Shown here: one piece after another, positions 26,456 to 35,680 of the stretch
Numbering within the stretch: position 1 is the stretch's first letter
Layout: each line of letters starts with the position of its first letter
Assembly: GCA_965214975.1 (NCBI GenBank)
Contig: OZ244055.1
Span: forward strand, 3,286,001-3,350,000
From: JAJEBT01 sp965214975
Lineage (GTDB): Bacteria; Pseudomonadota; Alphaproteobacteria; MPNO01; UBA830
DNA length: 64,000 nucleotides
Reading direction: 5' to 3'
Position numbers and translations under genes: made by a program
The notes under the pieces: model-generated
What the model was told of the DNA's origin: nothing
Seen by the model: only the letters and a program-made list of their open reading frames with translations
The model's database searches: none

Positions 26456-27295
26456 TCAGCCCCCGGAGCGCCTGAAGAGCCTGCGCGCCCGCTTCTCGAA
26501 ATCCGGATCGGGTTCGGGGAGCGTCATGTCGATGTCCTTCGACAGTTTCCCGACGATCAGCCGCAGCGCCGCGACGCGCGAGAACTTCTTGTCGTTCGCC
26601 GGGACGACGTTCCACGGCCGCAGCACGGTCGAGGTTCTGTGGAACATCTCGTCGATCGCCGTTCGGTACTCCTCGAGGCGGTTCCTGTTGCGCAGATCCT
26701 CTTCCGTGAGCTTCCACCGCTTGAGAGGATCCTTGAAGCGGGCGCGGAAGCGCGCGAGCTGTTCCTCGGGCGTGATGTGCAGGAAGATCTTCACGAGCCG
26801 GATGCCGTCGTCGGTCAGCATGCACTCGAACTCGTTGATCTCCGTGTAGGCGCGCTGCCACTCGAAATCCGTGGCGAAGCCCTCGATCCGCTCCACGAGG
26901 ACGCGCCCGTACCACGAGCGGTCGAAAACCACGAACTGGCCGCGCCGCGGCAGCCGGTTCCAGAAGCGGTGGAGATAGTGGTGGCCGACGTCTTCCGGGG
27001 CGGGCGGCCCGATCGCCCAGACCTTGATGCCGCGCGGATCCAGCGGCCAGCACATCCGGCGGATGAGGCCGCCCTTGCCGGCGGCGTCCCACCCCTCGAG
27101 CAGGACGATCGCCCGCTCCCCTCGGTCCTTGTAGACCATGGAGATCCTCTTCAGCCGGTCCTGAAGCCGGGCGAGCTCGGATTCGTACTGCCGGGGGTCC
27201 ATCCTCGGGGACATGTCGGTCCCGGCGAGGGTGGGCGGGCGGCGCTGGAGGCGGATCGGCGCCCTCTGGCTGTAGCGGGAAGACGGTTCGGCCAT
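26456..27295 (-). CDS. ppk2: Polyphosphate kinase 2
   Basis: A 279-residue cytoplasmic PPK2 that transfers phosphate between polyphosphate and nucleoside mono- or diphosphates. Walker A is GWDAAGKGG at about 66-74, Walker B-like DRSWYGR, and the lid region has RWKLTEEDLRNRN. Single-domain length fits class I or III. The class, and therefore AMP or ADP preference, cannot be fixed by eye. It is convergent with hpf (27-bp gap) and divergent from ppk1. Confidence 0.9.
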   Translation of the reverse strand: MAEPSSRYSQRAPIRLQRRPPTLAGTDMSPRMDPRQYESELARLQDRLKRISMVYKDRGERAIVLLEGWDAAGKGGLIRRMCWPLDPRGIKVWAIGPPAPEDVGHHYLHRFWNRLPRRGQFVVFDRSWYGRVLVERIEGFATDFEWQRAYTEINEFECMLTDDGIRLVKIFLHITPEEQLARFRARFKDPLKRWKLTEEDLRNRNRLEEYRTAIDEMFHRTSTVLRPWNVVPANDKKFSRVAALRLIVGKLSKDIDMTLPEPDPDFEKRARRLFRRSGG

Positions 27296-27418
27296 GGCTT
27301 TCCGACGGTCCGGAGCGGCGGCTGGGCAGGGAAGAGGCGGGATTCCGCCCGTTCGCCATCATAGCAGACGGGGCGGCCCGGTCCGCTTCCGCCGGCCGCG
27401 CCCCGCGGTGCCATTCCG

Positions 27419-27446
27419 TTGCGACGCCCGGACAATCCTATATGCT
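27419..27446 (+). promoter_or_regulatory. Weak promoter candidate for ppk1
   Basis: TTGCGA at 27419-27424 and TATGCT at 27441-27446 with a 16-bp spacer, inside the 216-bp divergent region between ppk2 and ppk1. The local sequence is the most AT-rich of that region (CAATCCTATATGCT). No clear Pho box was seen. Confidence 0.35.
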
Positions 27447-27511
27447 GGGCTCCGCGGGAGCGATGACGAAACCGGGCCGCCTCGCGGTTCCGAAGCGCGG
27501 AGGGAAGGCGA

Positions 27512-29719
27512 GTGGCCGACGTCACGGCAACGGCGCCGCCGGCCGACGGGAGCGCTTCCGACGGCCCGTCCGTCGACGGTGCGTCCGCGCCCGCCGCGGG
27601 GGCGTGGCCCAAGCCGCCCCGGGAACGCTACCTCAACCGCGAGCTGTCCTGGCTGGCGTTCAACTGGCGCGTTCTCCAGGAGGCCGACAACCTCGGCCAT
27701 CCTCTGCTGGAACGCCTGCGCTTTCTCTCGATCTCGGCCGCCAATCTCGACGAGTTCTTCATGGTCCGTCTGGCGGGCCTGCGGGGGCAGGTGCTTGCCG
27801 GCATCAGCCAGCCCAGCATCGACGGCCGCACCCCCCTGGAACAGCTCGACGAGGCGTCGAGGGATGCCGCGCGGCTGATGGAGGAACAGGAAGGGGTGTG
27901 GCGGCGTCTTCGCGTCCTGCTCGCCGAGGCCGGAATCTCCGTGGTCGCGCCCGGGGAACTGGACGAGCGCGAGGTGACGTGGCTCTCCGACTATTTCCTC
28001 AACCAGGTGTTTCCGGTTCTGACGCCGCTCGCCGTCGACCCGGCCCATCCGTTTCCGTTCCTGGCCAACCGGGGCTTCTCCCTCGCGCTCGAACTGGAGA
28101 ACGTCGCCGACGGCAAGCAGATGCTGGCCCTTGTGCCGCTGCCGCCGCAGGCCCGGCGCTTCACGCGGCTTCCGGGCGACGCGATCCGTTTCATGACGCT
28201 GGAAAGCCTGGTCGAGCTGTTCATCGACCGGCTGTTTCCCGGCTACCGCATCGTCGAGAGCGGAACCTTCCGGCTGATCCGCGACAGCGACATCGAGTAC
28301 GAGGAGGAGGCGGAGGATCTGGTGGCGCTGTTCGAGACCATGCTGCGCCAGCGCCGGCGCGGCAGCGTGGTGAGGCTGATGCTGAGCACCGACATGCCGG
28401 AATCCCTGCGCGAACTCGTGAGCGGCGAAGTCAACGCGTCGGCGCAGGACATCATCGAGGTGTCCGGCATCCTGGGCAAGGAGCGGCTCGCCGAGATGAT
28501 CGACTGCGGCCGTCCCGATCTGGTGTTCCCGGCCTACCAGGCGCGCTTTCCCGAGCGGGTCCGGGAGTTCGACAACGACTGCTTCGCGGCGATCCGCGGC
28601 AAGGACATCGTGGTTCACCATCCCTACGAGAGCTTCGACGTGGTCGTCCAGTTCCTCGAGCAGGCCGCCGGCGATCCGGAGGTGCTGGCGATCAAGCAGA
28701 CGCTCTACCGGACGACCTCGGAGTCGCCGATCGTCAAGGCGCTGATCGCGGCCGCGGAATCGGGGAAGACCGTCACCGCGCTGGTCGAGCTGAAGGCGCG
28801 TTTCGACGAGGAGACCAATCTCGAGCTGTCGCGCTCGCTGGAGCGGGCGGGGGTGCACGTGGTCTACGGCTTCATGAACCTCAAGACCCACGCCAAGGTG
28901 ACCTGCGTGGTCCGGCGCGAGCACGGCAGCCTCGTCACCTACGCGCATTTCGGCACCGGCAACTACCATCCGGTGACGGCGCGCATCTACACCGACCTGT
29001 CGTTCTTCACCTGCGACCAGCGCCTCGGGCGCGACGCGGCGCGGCTGTTCAACTTCACCACCGGCTACGCGGTGCCGGATTCGTTCGAATGCTTGTGGGT
29101 CGCCCCGTTCGGCCTGCGCCAGTCGCTCATCGACCTGATCGACCGGGAGATCGCCCATGCGCGCGCCGGCCGGCCGGCGGCGATCTGGGCCAAGATGAAC
29201 TCGCTGGTCGACGGCCCGATCATCGACAAGCTCTACGAGGCGAGCGCCGCCGGGGTCGAGATCGAGCTGGTGGTGCGCGGCGTCTGCTGCCTGCGCCCCG
29301 GCGTGGCCGGGCTGTCCGAGAACATCCGGGTCAAGAGCATCATCGGGCGGTTCCTCGAGCACTCGCGCATCGTCTGCTTCGGCAACGGCTACAAGCTGCC
29401 GTCGCCGCGCGCCAAGGTGTTCATCACCTCCGCGGACTGGATGCCGCGGAATTTCGACCGTCGCTGCGAGGCGCTGGTGCCGATCGAGAACGAGACCGTC
29501 CACCGCCAGATCCTGGACCAGATCATGGTCGCGAATCTCAAGGACGACCTCCAGTCCTCGCGCATGCTTCCGGACGGCACCTACGAAAGGCTTCCGGCGA
29601 CCGGCGAGGGGTTTTCCGTGCACACCTATTTCATGACCAATCCGAGCCTGTCGGGCCGCGGCAGCGCGCTGCGTCGATCGGGCGGTCCGGCGAGGCTGCG
29701 GATTGCCGACGGCGAGTAG
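27512..29719 (+). CDS. ppk1: Polyphosphate kinase 1
   Basis: 735 residues, the full PPK1 architecture: N-terminal helical domain (YLNRELSWLAFNWRVLQEA), head domain, and two phospholipase D-like catalytic domains. The phosphorylated His is near 460 in LKTHAKVTCV, with FGTGNYHPVTARIYTD next to it. The second catalytic His is near 617 in GRFLEHSRIVCFGNG, and ITSADWMPRNFDRR closes the site. It makes polyphosphate from ATP reversibly, at the membrane. The start is GTG 27512, after an AGGGAAGG sequence. It overlaps or abuts ppx, a frequent pairing. Confidence 0.95.
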   Translation: MADVTATAPPADGSASDGPSVDGASAPAAGAWPKPPRERYLNRELSWLAFNWRVLQEADNLGHPLLERLRFLSISAANLDEFFMVRLAGLRGQVLAGISQPSIDGRTPLEQLDEASRDAARLMEEQEGVWRRLRVLLAEAGISVVAPGELDEREVTWLSDYFLNQVFPVLTPLAVDPAHPFPFLANRGFSLALELENVADGKQMLALVPLPPQARRFTRLPGDAIRFMTLESLVELFIDRLFPGYRIVESGTFRLIRDSDIEYEEEAEDLVALFETMLRQRRRGSVVRLMLSTDMPESLRELVSGEVNASAQDIIEVSGILGKERLAEMIDCGRPDLVFPAYQARFPERVREFDNDCFAAIRGKDIVVHHPYESFDVVVQFLEQAAGDPEVLAIKQTLYRTTSESPIVKALIAAAESGKTVTALVELKARFDEETNLELSRSLERAGVHVVYGFMNLKTHAKVTCVVRREHGSLVTYAHFGTGNYHPVTARIYTDLSFFTCDQRLGRDAARLFNFTTGYAVPDSFECLWVAPFGLRQSLIDLIDREIAHARAGRPAAIWAKMNSLVDGPIIDKLYEASAAGVEIELVVRGVCCLRPGVAGLSENIRVKSIIGRFLEHSRIVCFGNGYKLPSPRAKVFITSADWMPRNFDRRCEALVPIENETVHRQILDQIMVANLKDDLQSSRMLPDGTYERLPATGEGFSVHTYFMTNPSLSGRGSALRRSGGPARLRIADGE

Positions 29720-29762
29720 GCGGTTCGGCCGGCACCTGACGGGATCCGCCTCCGGAAGAGAG

Positions 29763-31247
29763 GTGGCGCTGACGCCTTACGGAGTCGTCGACATCGGATC
29801 CAATTCCGTGCGCCTGGTGGTGTTCGACGGCTTGCGCCGTTCGCCGCTGCCCCTGTTCAACGAAACCGTCATGTGCGGTTTGGGAAACGGCCTGCGCAAG
29901 AGCGGACGGCTTGCGCCGGACGGCGCCGGACGCGCGCTCGAGAGTCTCGAGCGCTTCGTCTCGCTGCTGGATTCGATGGGCGTGGGCACGGTCGACGCCG
30001 TCGCCACCGCGGCGATCCGCGACGCCGAGGACGGGCGGGACTTCGTGCGCGCGGCGCGGCGCCGATGCGGACTGAAGGTGCGGGTTCTCTCGGGAGCCGA
30101 GGAAGCGGAGTACGCCGCTCTCGGGGTGTTGAGCGGGATGCCGTCGGCCGACGGCGTCATGGGGGATCTCGGCGGCGGCAGCCTCGAGCTCGTCCGTCTG
30201 GACAGGGGCCGCATCGGAGAGCACGTCACGTTGCCGCTCGGATCGCTGAATCTCAGCGCCATGGCCGGGAGGTCGAAGAAGCGCGCGCGCGCCATGGTCG
30301 AGGAGGCGCTCGCCGGCATCCCCTGGCTCGGGGACGCGCGCGTCGCGTCGCTCTACGCGGTCGGCGGAAGCTGGCGCTCCCTGGCGCGGGCGCACATGGT
30401 GCGCAGCGACTACCCCTTGAGCGTGATCGACCATTACACCCTGCGCCGGCCGGAGATCGCCGCAACCGCGGAGATCCTGGCCCGGCAGAGCCGGACGTCG
30501 CTTGCGCGGATGCGCGGCATCTCGCATCGCCGAATCGACCTGCTGCCGCTCGCGTCGCTGGTGATGGGGTGCCTGCTGGAGACCGCGCGTCCGCGCACGG
30601 TGGTGTTCTCCGCCTCCGGGCTGCGCGAGGGGCTTGCGCATGCGCGGCTGCCGCCGCGCGAGCAGGAGAAGGATCCGCTGGTGAGCGCATGCCGGGACAT
30701 CGCGCACCGCGCGGCGCGTTTTCCGGACCACGCGCTCGAGCTCACGAGCTGGACGCGCCGCCTGTTTCCCGGGGAAACGCCCGAGGAGCGGAGACTGCGC
30801 CATGCCGCCTGCCTGCTCAGCGACATCGGGTGGCGGGTGCATCCGGACTACCGCGCGGTTCATGCCGGGGCCGAGATCCTGCGGGCCCCGGGCCTTCACG
30901 CCACCCACCAGGAGCGGGCGTTCCTGGCGTGCGCGGTCCTCGCCCGCTACGCGGGGGCGAGGGAGGCTTTCGAGGACGTGCAGCGCCTGCTGCCGGAGAG
31001 ACTGCTCGCGCGGTCCCGGATCATCGGCGCCGCCGTCCGCCTCGGCGAGACGCTGTCGGGCGGCGTCCCCGGGATCATCGGCCGTTTCTCGCTGAGGGCG
31101 CGAAAGCGCAAGCCGCGGCTTCGCCTGCGCTGCCGGCCGGAGGATCGCGGCCAGATCGGCGAGACCGTGGTCCGGAGGCTCGAGCAGCTGGCCAGACTCA
31201 TGGACCGCGAACCCGAACTGCGCTGCAGCGAGGCCGGGAGAACGTGA
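29763..31247 (+). CDS. ppx: Exopolyphosphatase (Ppx/GppA family)
   Basis: About 494 residues of the ASKHA fold: VVDIGSNSVRLVVFDG is the first phosphate-binding loop, AVATAAIRDAEDG and VLSGAEEAEYA follow, and GDLGGGSLELV is the second loop. The C-terminal HD-like helical domain (LLSDIGWRVHPDYRA) is present. It releases phosphate from polyphosphate ends and may also act on pppGpp. I start at GTG 29763, just before ALTPYGVVDIG. A TTG at 29703 inside the end of ppk1 is an alternative. Together with ppk1 and ppk2 this makes a closed polyphosphate cycle. Confidence 0.92.
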   Translation: MALTPYGVVDIGSNSVRLVVFDGLRRSPLPLFNETVMCGLGNGLRKSGRLAPDGAGRALESLERFVSLLDSMGVGTVDAVATAAIRDAEDGRDFVRAARRRCGLKVRVLSGAEEAEYAALGVLSGMPSADGVMGDLGGGSLELVRLDRGRIGEHVTLPLGSLNLSAMAGRSKKRARAMVEEALAGIPWLGDARVASLYAVGGSWRSLARAHMVRSDYPLSVIDHYTLRRPEIAATAEILARQSRTSLARMRGISHRRIDLLPLASLVMGCLLETARPRTVVFSASGLREGLAHARLPPREQEKDPLVSACRDIAHRAARFPDHALELTSWTRRLFPGETPEERRLRHAACLLSDIGWRVHPDYRAVHAGAEILRAPGLHATHQERAFLACAVLARYAGAREAFEDVQRLLPERLLARSRIIGAAVRLGETLSGGVPGIIGRFSLRARKRKPRLRLRCRPEDRGQIGETVVRRLEQLARLMDREPELRCSEAGRT

Positions 31248-31508
31248 CGTTTCGCCGCCTCGTGGCGGGGAACCGTTGCCGTTCGGCTGCGTCGCAAGTC
31301 CGCGTCGTTCGTTGCCGGACCGCCTGCGCGGCACCGGCCTCCCGACCACGCTGCCGGAAAACGGGGAAGGGACGGCGGCGTGCCGGTGGCGGCTTTCCGC
31401 GCGGCAGGCGTCGCGAAGCGGTTGCGGACGGAGCGCGGAATTCCGGACGGACGGGCCGGGGCGTTGCCCCGGCGCCGCGCGGGAGTCCCGTCGACAGCTT
31501 CGGGATGA

Positions 31509-31527
31509 ACGGGAACGTCGTTCCCGT
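31509..31527. repeat. Perfect 19-nt palindrome
   Basis: ACGGGAACGTCGTTCCCGT: nine-base arms around one central base with no mismatch. It lies alone in a 655-bp spacer, far from either gene start. It could be a protein-binding site or a hairpin; no T tract follows. Confidence 0.6.
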
Positions 31528-31834
31528 CCGCAGGGAAACCGGGCATCCGCGCGAGGACCGGCGCGGGCGGCGGAAGACTGCCCGCGGGGACCGGGACGGC
31601 CGGCGAAGGACGTCCGCGCGGACCGATGCGGCGGCCGGTCCCGGGAGGACCGGGCTTCGCGGCGGGGCGGTGACGACGGTCGCCATCGCCGTCCCGACCG
31701 TCGGACCGCCGCGGATTCCCTCCCGAACTTCCGGCCGCGGCGTTCGGGACGCTCGCGCCCCTCTTCCGCCTGCCGCGCCACGGTGCGGCAGGCTGCGCGC
31801 CCGGTCCGCGGATTCCGGCCCGGCCCGAAAGAGT

Positions 31835-31863
31835 CTTGACCTGACAGGCCGGACGGCGGAAAT
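31835..31863 (+). promoter_or_regulatory. Putative promoter of the AhpD-like gene
   Basis: TTGACC at 31835-31840, a 17-bp spacer and GAAAAT at 31858-31863. Expected start of transcription is near 31870, giving a leader of about 33 nt that includes the GAGGAG ribosome-binding site at 31891-31896. Confidence 0.5.
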
Positions 31864-31902
31864 TGGCGGCCTGTCGCACCGATGTCCGAAGAGGAGCGCG
31901 AG

Positions 31903-32484
31903 ATGCCCAGACTGCGTTACATCGAGGAACGGGAAAAGACCGACGAGGTTCGCGAACTTGTCGCCTCGGCGGAGCGGACCGGCGCGCCGGACCCCCGTGT
32001 CGTCGGCATCATGGCGCGGCATCCGTCCGCGGGTCTCGGGTGGGTCAGGTACTGGAACGCGCTCCTGTACGAGGGGCTTCTGCCCCACGCGCTGAAGGAG
32101 ATGTGCCGCATATACATCTCCATGGGGCACGAATGCGGCTACTGCTCGACCGTGCGTTCGAAAGTGGCGCAGGAGGAAGGGCTCGGGGAGGACAAGGTCA
32201 TGGCGCTTCCGGATTTCGAGACCAGCGGCCTGTTCGACGCCCGCGAGCGCGCCGCGCTGCGCTACGCGAAACTGTTCCAGCAGGGCGACCATTCCAGCGA
32301 CGGCGTCTACGACGATCTGAAGCGCCATTTCTCCGAGGAGGAGATCATCGAGCTCGGGCAGGTGTGCGCCCAGACCGACGGGGTCGGGAAGTTCGTGAAG
32401 TCCCTCGACGTGATCACCTGGGGGGAGGCGTGCGAGATCAATCCCGGTCTTGCGCGGGCGCGCGCGGCGGCCAAGGCGGCGTAG
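31903..32484 (+). CDS. Carboxymuconolactone decarboxylase / AhpD-like peroxidase-related protein
   Basis: 193 residues of the all-helical AhpD/CMD fold: ALLYEGLLPHALKEMCRIYISMGHECGYCSTVRSK contains the CxxC pair and the nearby His typical of AhpD-type proton relays. A role in alkylhydroperoxide or radical detoxification is probable. ATG 31903 follows GAGGAG at ideal spacing and gives the common start MPRLRY; an ATG at 31882 would place the ribosome-binding site inside the gene. It stands upstream of the DUF3576 lipoprotein gene. Confidence 0.85.
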   Translation: MPRLRYIEEREKTDEVRELVASAERTGAPDPRVVGIMARHPSAGLGWVRYWNALLYEGLLPHALKEMCRIYISMGHECGYCSTVRSKVAQEEGLGEDKVMALPDFETSGLFDARERAALRYAKLFQQGDHSSDGVYDDLKRHFSEEEIIELGQVCAQTDGVGKFVKSLDVITWGEACEINPGLARARAAAKAA

Positions 32485-32528
32485 CGGGAGCGGTCCTCGA
32501 GCGGATCGATTCTTCGGGAGACAGCACC

Positions 32529-33059
32529 GTGAACAATGGAATGCGCGCCCGTCCGCTTGCCGCGGCCGCGGCGGTTCTGCTGGCGCTCGCGGCGTGCGAG
32601 AGCGCCGGGCCGTCCGATCCGGACGTGTCCCCGGGAGATCCCCCCGAGGGGGGCATCTTCGGTCCGCAGGGCCTGAATCTTCTGGATCTCGGCGGTCTCG
32701 GGTCGGACCGGAGCGACTCGCCGGGGGCTCTCGGCGTGAACGGTTTCCTCTGGCGCGCCAGTCTCGACACCACCTCGTTCATGCCGCTGGCCTCGGCGGA
32801 CCCGTTCGGCGGGGTGATCATCACCGACTGGTACTCGCCGCCCGAGACGCCGGACGACCGGTTCAAGGTCACCGTCTACATACTGGACCGGCAACTGCGC
32901 GCCGACGGTCTTCGCGTTGCCATGTTCCGCCAGCGCCGCGACGGCGGCGGGGAGTGGCGGTTCGAGCAGGTGACCAAGGAGACCGTGACCAGGATCGAGG
33001 ACCAGATTCTGGTCCGGGCCCGGCAGCTGCGCAGCGCCGCCACCGCCGGCGCGGGCTAG
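32529..33059 (+). CDS. DUF3576 family lipoprotein
   Basis: 176 residues with a lipoprotein signal (hydrophobic AAAAAVLLALAACES, lipobox LAAC). The alphaproteobacterial DUF3576 body follows: GVNGFLWRASLDTTSFMPLASADPFGGVIITDWY, then FKVTVYILDRQLRADGLRVAMFRQ. GTG 32529 is preceded by GGGAGA; an ATG four codons later is possible. It sits immediately upstream of leuS, the usual place in this class, which suggests a link to envelope assembly alongside lptE. No molecular function is known. Confidence 0.88.
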   Translation: MNNGMRARPLAAAAAVLLALAACESAGPSDPDVSPGDPPEGGIFGPQGLNLLDLGGLGSDRSDSPGALGVNGFLWRASLDTTSFMPLASADPFGGVIITDWYSPPETPDDRFKVTVYILDRQLRADGLRVAMFRQRRDGGGEWRFEQVTKETVTRIEDQILVRARQLRSAATAGAG

Positions 33060-33109
33060 CGGCCCGGCGGCGTTCGGGGCGCGGAACCGACCCGCTGCTG
33101 GAAACCCGC

Positions 33110-35680
33110 ATGTCGACCGACAACGCCAGGTACCCGTTCAAGGACGCCGAGACGCGCTGGCAGGCGGAGTGGGAGAGCCGCGCGCTGTTCGCGGCCGCCG
33201 AAAGCCCGGACCGGCCCGGATACTACGTGCTCGAGATGTTTCCCTATCCGTCGGGGCGCATCCACATGGGGCATGTCCGCAACTACACCATGGGCGACGT
33301 CGTCGCCCGCTACAAGCGCGCCCGCGGCTTCAACGTCCTCCACCCGATGGGCTGGGACGCCTTCGGCCTGCCGGCCGAGAACGCCGCCATGGAGCAGAAG
33401 GTCCATCCCGAGGACTGGACCTACCGCAACATCGACACCATGCGCGGACAGCTCAGGATGATGGGGCTCTCCATCGACTGGTCCCGCGAGATCGCGACCT
33501 GCCATCCGGGGTACTACCGCCACCAGCAGCGGCTGTTCCTCGAGTTCCTGGAAGCGGGCCTGGCCTACCGGCGCGAGGCGTGGGTCAACTGGGATCCGGT
33601 CGAGCGCACGGTTCTCGCCAACGAGCAGGTCATCGACGGCCGCGGCTGGAGGTCCGGCGCGCCCGTGGAGAAGCGCAAGCTTTCCCAGTGGTTCTTCCGG
33701 ATCTCCGACTACGCGCAGGAACTGCTGGACGCTCTCGACACCCTGGAGCGCTGGCCGGAGAAGGTGCGGCTGATGCAGGCGAACTGGATCGGGCGGTCCG
33801 AGGGGCTGCGCATCTCCTTCGCCTTCGAATCCCCGCCGGCGGGATTCGAGCGTCTGGAGGTCTACACGACGCGCCACGACACGCTGTTCGGCGCGAGCTT
33901 CTGCGCGGTGTCGCCCGAACATCCGCTGGCTTCGGCGCTGGCCGAAAGGGACGCCGGACTGGCGGCGTTCGTTGCCGAATGCAACGCTCTGGGAACGTCC
34001 GAGGCGGTCATCGAGCAGGTCGACAAGCGCGGGCACGACACCGGGCTGCGGGTGCGGCACCCGTTCGTCGACGGCCGGACGCTGCCGGTCTATGTCGCGA
34101 ATTTCGTCCTGATGGACTACGGCACCGGCGCGATCTTCGGATGCCCGGCCCACGACCAGCGCGACCTGGAGTTCGCTCGCGGACACGGACTTGACGTCCT
34201 TCCGGTGGTGAGGCCGGAGGGCGCGGCGGGCGACCCGGAGATCGGCGACGAGGCTTACACCGGGCCCGGCCGCCTCGCCAACTCGGACTTTCTCGACGGC
34301 CTGGACGTGGCCGCCGCCAAGGAGGAGGTCGCGGCGCGGCTCGAGGCCGCCGGCTCGGGCCGGCGCGAGGTCAATTTCCGGCTGCGCGACTGGGGCGTGT
34401 CGCGCCAGCGGTACTGGGGGTGTCCGATCCCCGTGGTCCACTGCGCCCGATGCGGCGTCGTGCCGGTCCCGGAATCCGACCTGCCGGTCGTCCTTCCGCG
34501 CGACGTGTCGTTCGACCTGCCGGGCAATCCGCTCGACCGCCATCCGACCTGGCCGCATGTCGACTGCCCGCGATGCGGCGGGGCGGCGCGGCGCGAGACC
34601 GACACCCTCGACACCTTCGTCGACTCGTCGTGGTACTTCGCGCGTTTCTGCTGCCCGCGCGCGGACGTTCCCCTCGACGGAACCGCCGTCGGCCGCTGGC
34701 TGCCCGTCGACCAGTACATCGGCGGCATCGAGCACGCGATCCTCCACCTTCTGTACTCGCGGTTCTTCGTCCGGGCGATCGACCGGACGGGGCATCCCTG
34801 CCCGGCCGAGCCGTTCGCGGGCCTGTTCACCCAGGGCATGGTTCTTCACGAGACCTACCGGACGCGGGACGGGCTGGCGGTCGAGCCCGGCGACGTGGCG
34901 CGCGGAGACGGCGGCGCGCCGCGCCACAGGGAAACCGGCGAGCCCCTGCTTGCGGGCCGGTCCGAGAAGATGTCGAAGTCCCGCGGAAACGTCGTCGACC
35001 CCGTCAGCATCATCGAGACCTACGGCGCCGACACCGCGCGGTGGTTCATGCTGTCCGACAGTCCGCCGGACAGGGACATGGAATGGACCGAGGCGGGGAT
35101 CTCCGGCGCCATGAGGTTCGTGAACCGGGTGTGGCGGCTGGTCGGAACGCGCGCCGCGGGGTTGCCCGCGCCGGGGGAGGCCCCGCGGGGCGAGGAGGCC
35201 GGGCACGCCCTTCGGCGGGCGACGCATCTCGCGATCGACGGCGTGACCGGGGATCTCGAGGCCTTCCGCTTCAACCGCGCGGTCGCCCGGATCCACGAAC
35301 TCGTCAACGCGGTGTCCCAGGCCGGCGACGAGGCGCCGGGATCCGTGCTGCGCGAGGGCCTCGAGACGATCGCCCTGCTCGCGGGGCCGATGATGCCGCA
35401 TGTCGCGGAGGAGCTGTGGCGGATGCTGGGACACGACACGCTGGTCGCCCAGGAGCCGTGGCCGGAGGCGGCGCCCGGGCTGCTGGTCGACGATTCGGTC
35501 GAGGTGGCGGTGCAGGTCCGGGGCCGTCTCCGCGGCACGATCACGCTCGGCCGCGACGCCGGCCGGGAGGAGGCCGAGGAACTGGCGCTGGCGCTTCCGA
35601 CCGTCGCCGCGGCGCTCGGGGGAGACCCTGTGACCAAGGTGATCCATGTGCCCAACCGGATCATCAACTTCATCCACTGA
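33110..35680 (+). CDS. leuS: Leucyl-tRNA synthetase
   Basis: 856 residues, full bacterial length. Class I signature motifs are YPSGRIHMGHVRNY (HIGH motif near 52) and EKMSKSRGNVVDP (KMSKS near 620). The editing domain contains YTTRHDTLFGASF and the GTGAIFGCPAHDQRD pocket; the zinc-type insert has CARCG and CPRCGG pairs. It ends in a C-terminal domain with VQVRGRLRGTI. It charges tRNA-Leu in the cytoplasm. The frame is open far upstream, but ATG 33110 gives the family start. Confidence 0.97.
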   Translation: MSTDNARYPFKDAETRWQAEWESRALFAAAESPDRPGYYVLEMFPYPSGRIHMGHVRNYTMGDVVARYKRARGFNVLHPMGWDAFGLPAENAAMEQKVHPEDWTYRNIDTMRGQLRMMGLSIDWSREIATCHPGYYRHQQRLFLEFLEAGLAYRREAWVNWDPVERTVLANEQVIDGRGWRSGAPVEKRKLSQWFFRISDYAQELLDALDTLERWPEKVRLMQANWIGRSEGLRISFAFESPPAGFERLEVYTTRHDTLFGASFCAVSPEHPLASALAERDAGLAAFVAECNALGTSEAVIEQVDKRGHDTGLRVRHPFVDGRTLPVYVANFVLMDYGTGAIFGCPAHDQRDLEFARGHGLDVLPVVRPEGAAGDPEIGDEAYTGPGRLANSDFLDGLDVAAAKEEVAARLEAAGSGRREVNFRLRDWGVSRQRYWGCPIPVVHCARCGVVPVPESDLPVVLPRDVSFDLPGNPLDRHPTWPHVDCPRCGGAARRETDTLDTFVDSSWYFARFCCPRADVPLDGTAVGRWLPVDQYIGGIEHAILHLLYSRFFVRAIDRTGHPCPAEPFAGLFTQGMVLHETYRTRDGLAVEPGDVARGDGGAPRHRETGEPLLAGRSEKMSKSRGNVVDPVSIIETYGADTARWFMLSDSPPDRDMEWTEAGISGAMRFVNRVWRLVGTRAAGLPAPGEAPRGEEAGHALRRATHLAIDGVTGDLEAFRFNRAVARIHELVNAVSQAGDEAPGSVLREGLETIALLAGPMMPHVAEELWRMLGHDTLVAQEPWPEAAPGLLVDDSVEVAVQVRGRLRGTITLGRDAGREEAEELALALPTVAAALGGDPVTKVIHVPNRIINFIH

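Larger units (their letters stand above)
31248..31902. other. Long noncoding spacer downstream of ppx
   Basis: 655 bp without a supported gene. Open frames on both strands are Arg-rich and motif-free. It holds a small hairpin just after ppx (CCGCC-TCGT-GGCGG, 31255-31268, no T tract), a perfect 19-nt palindrome at 31509-31527, and a promoter for the AhpD-like gene at its end. Confidence 0.55.

Noticed and set aside
31250..31870. Protein-coding frames downstream of ppx on either strand
   Set aside because: All are low-complexity, Arg-rich and lack a plausible start with a ribosome-binding site.
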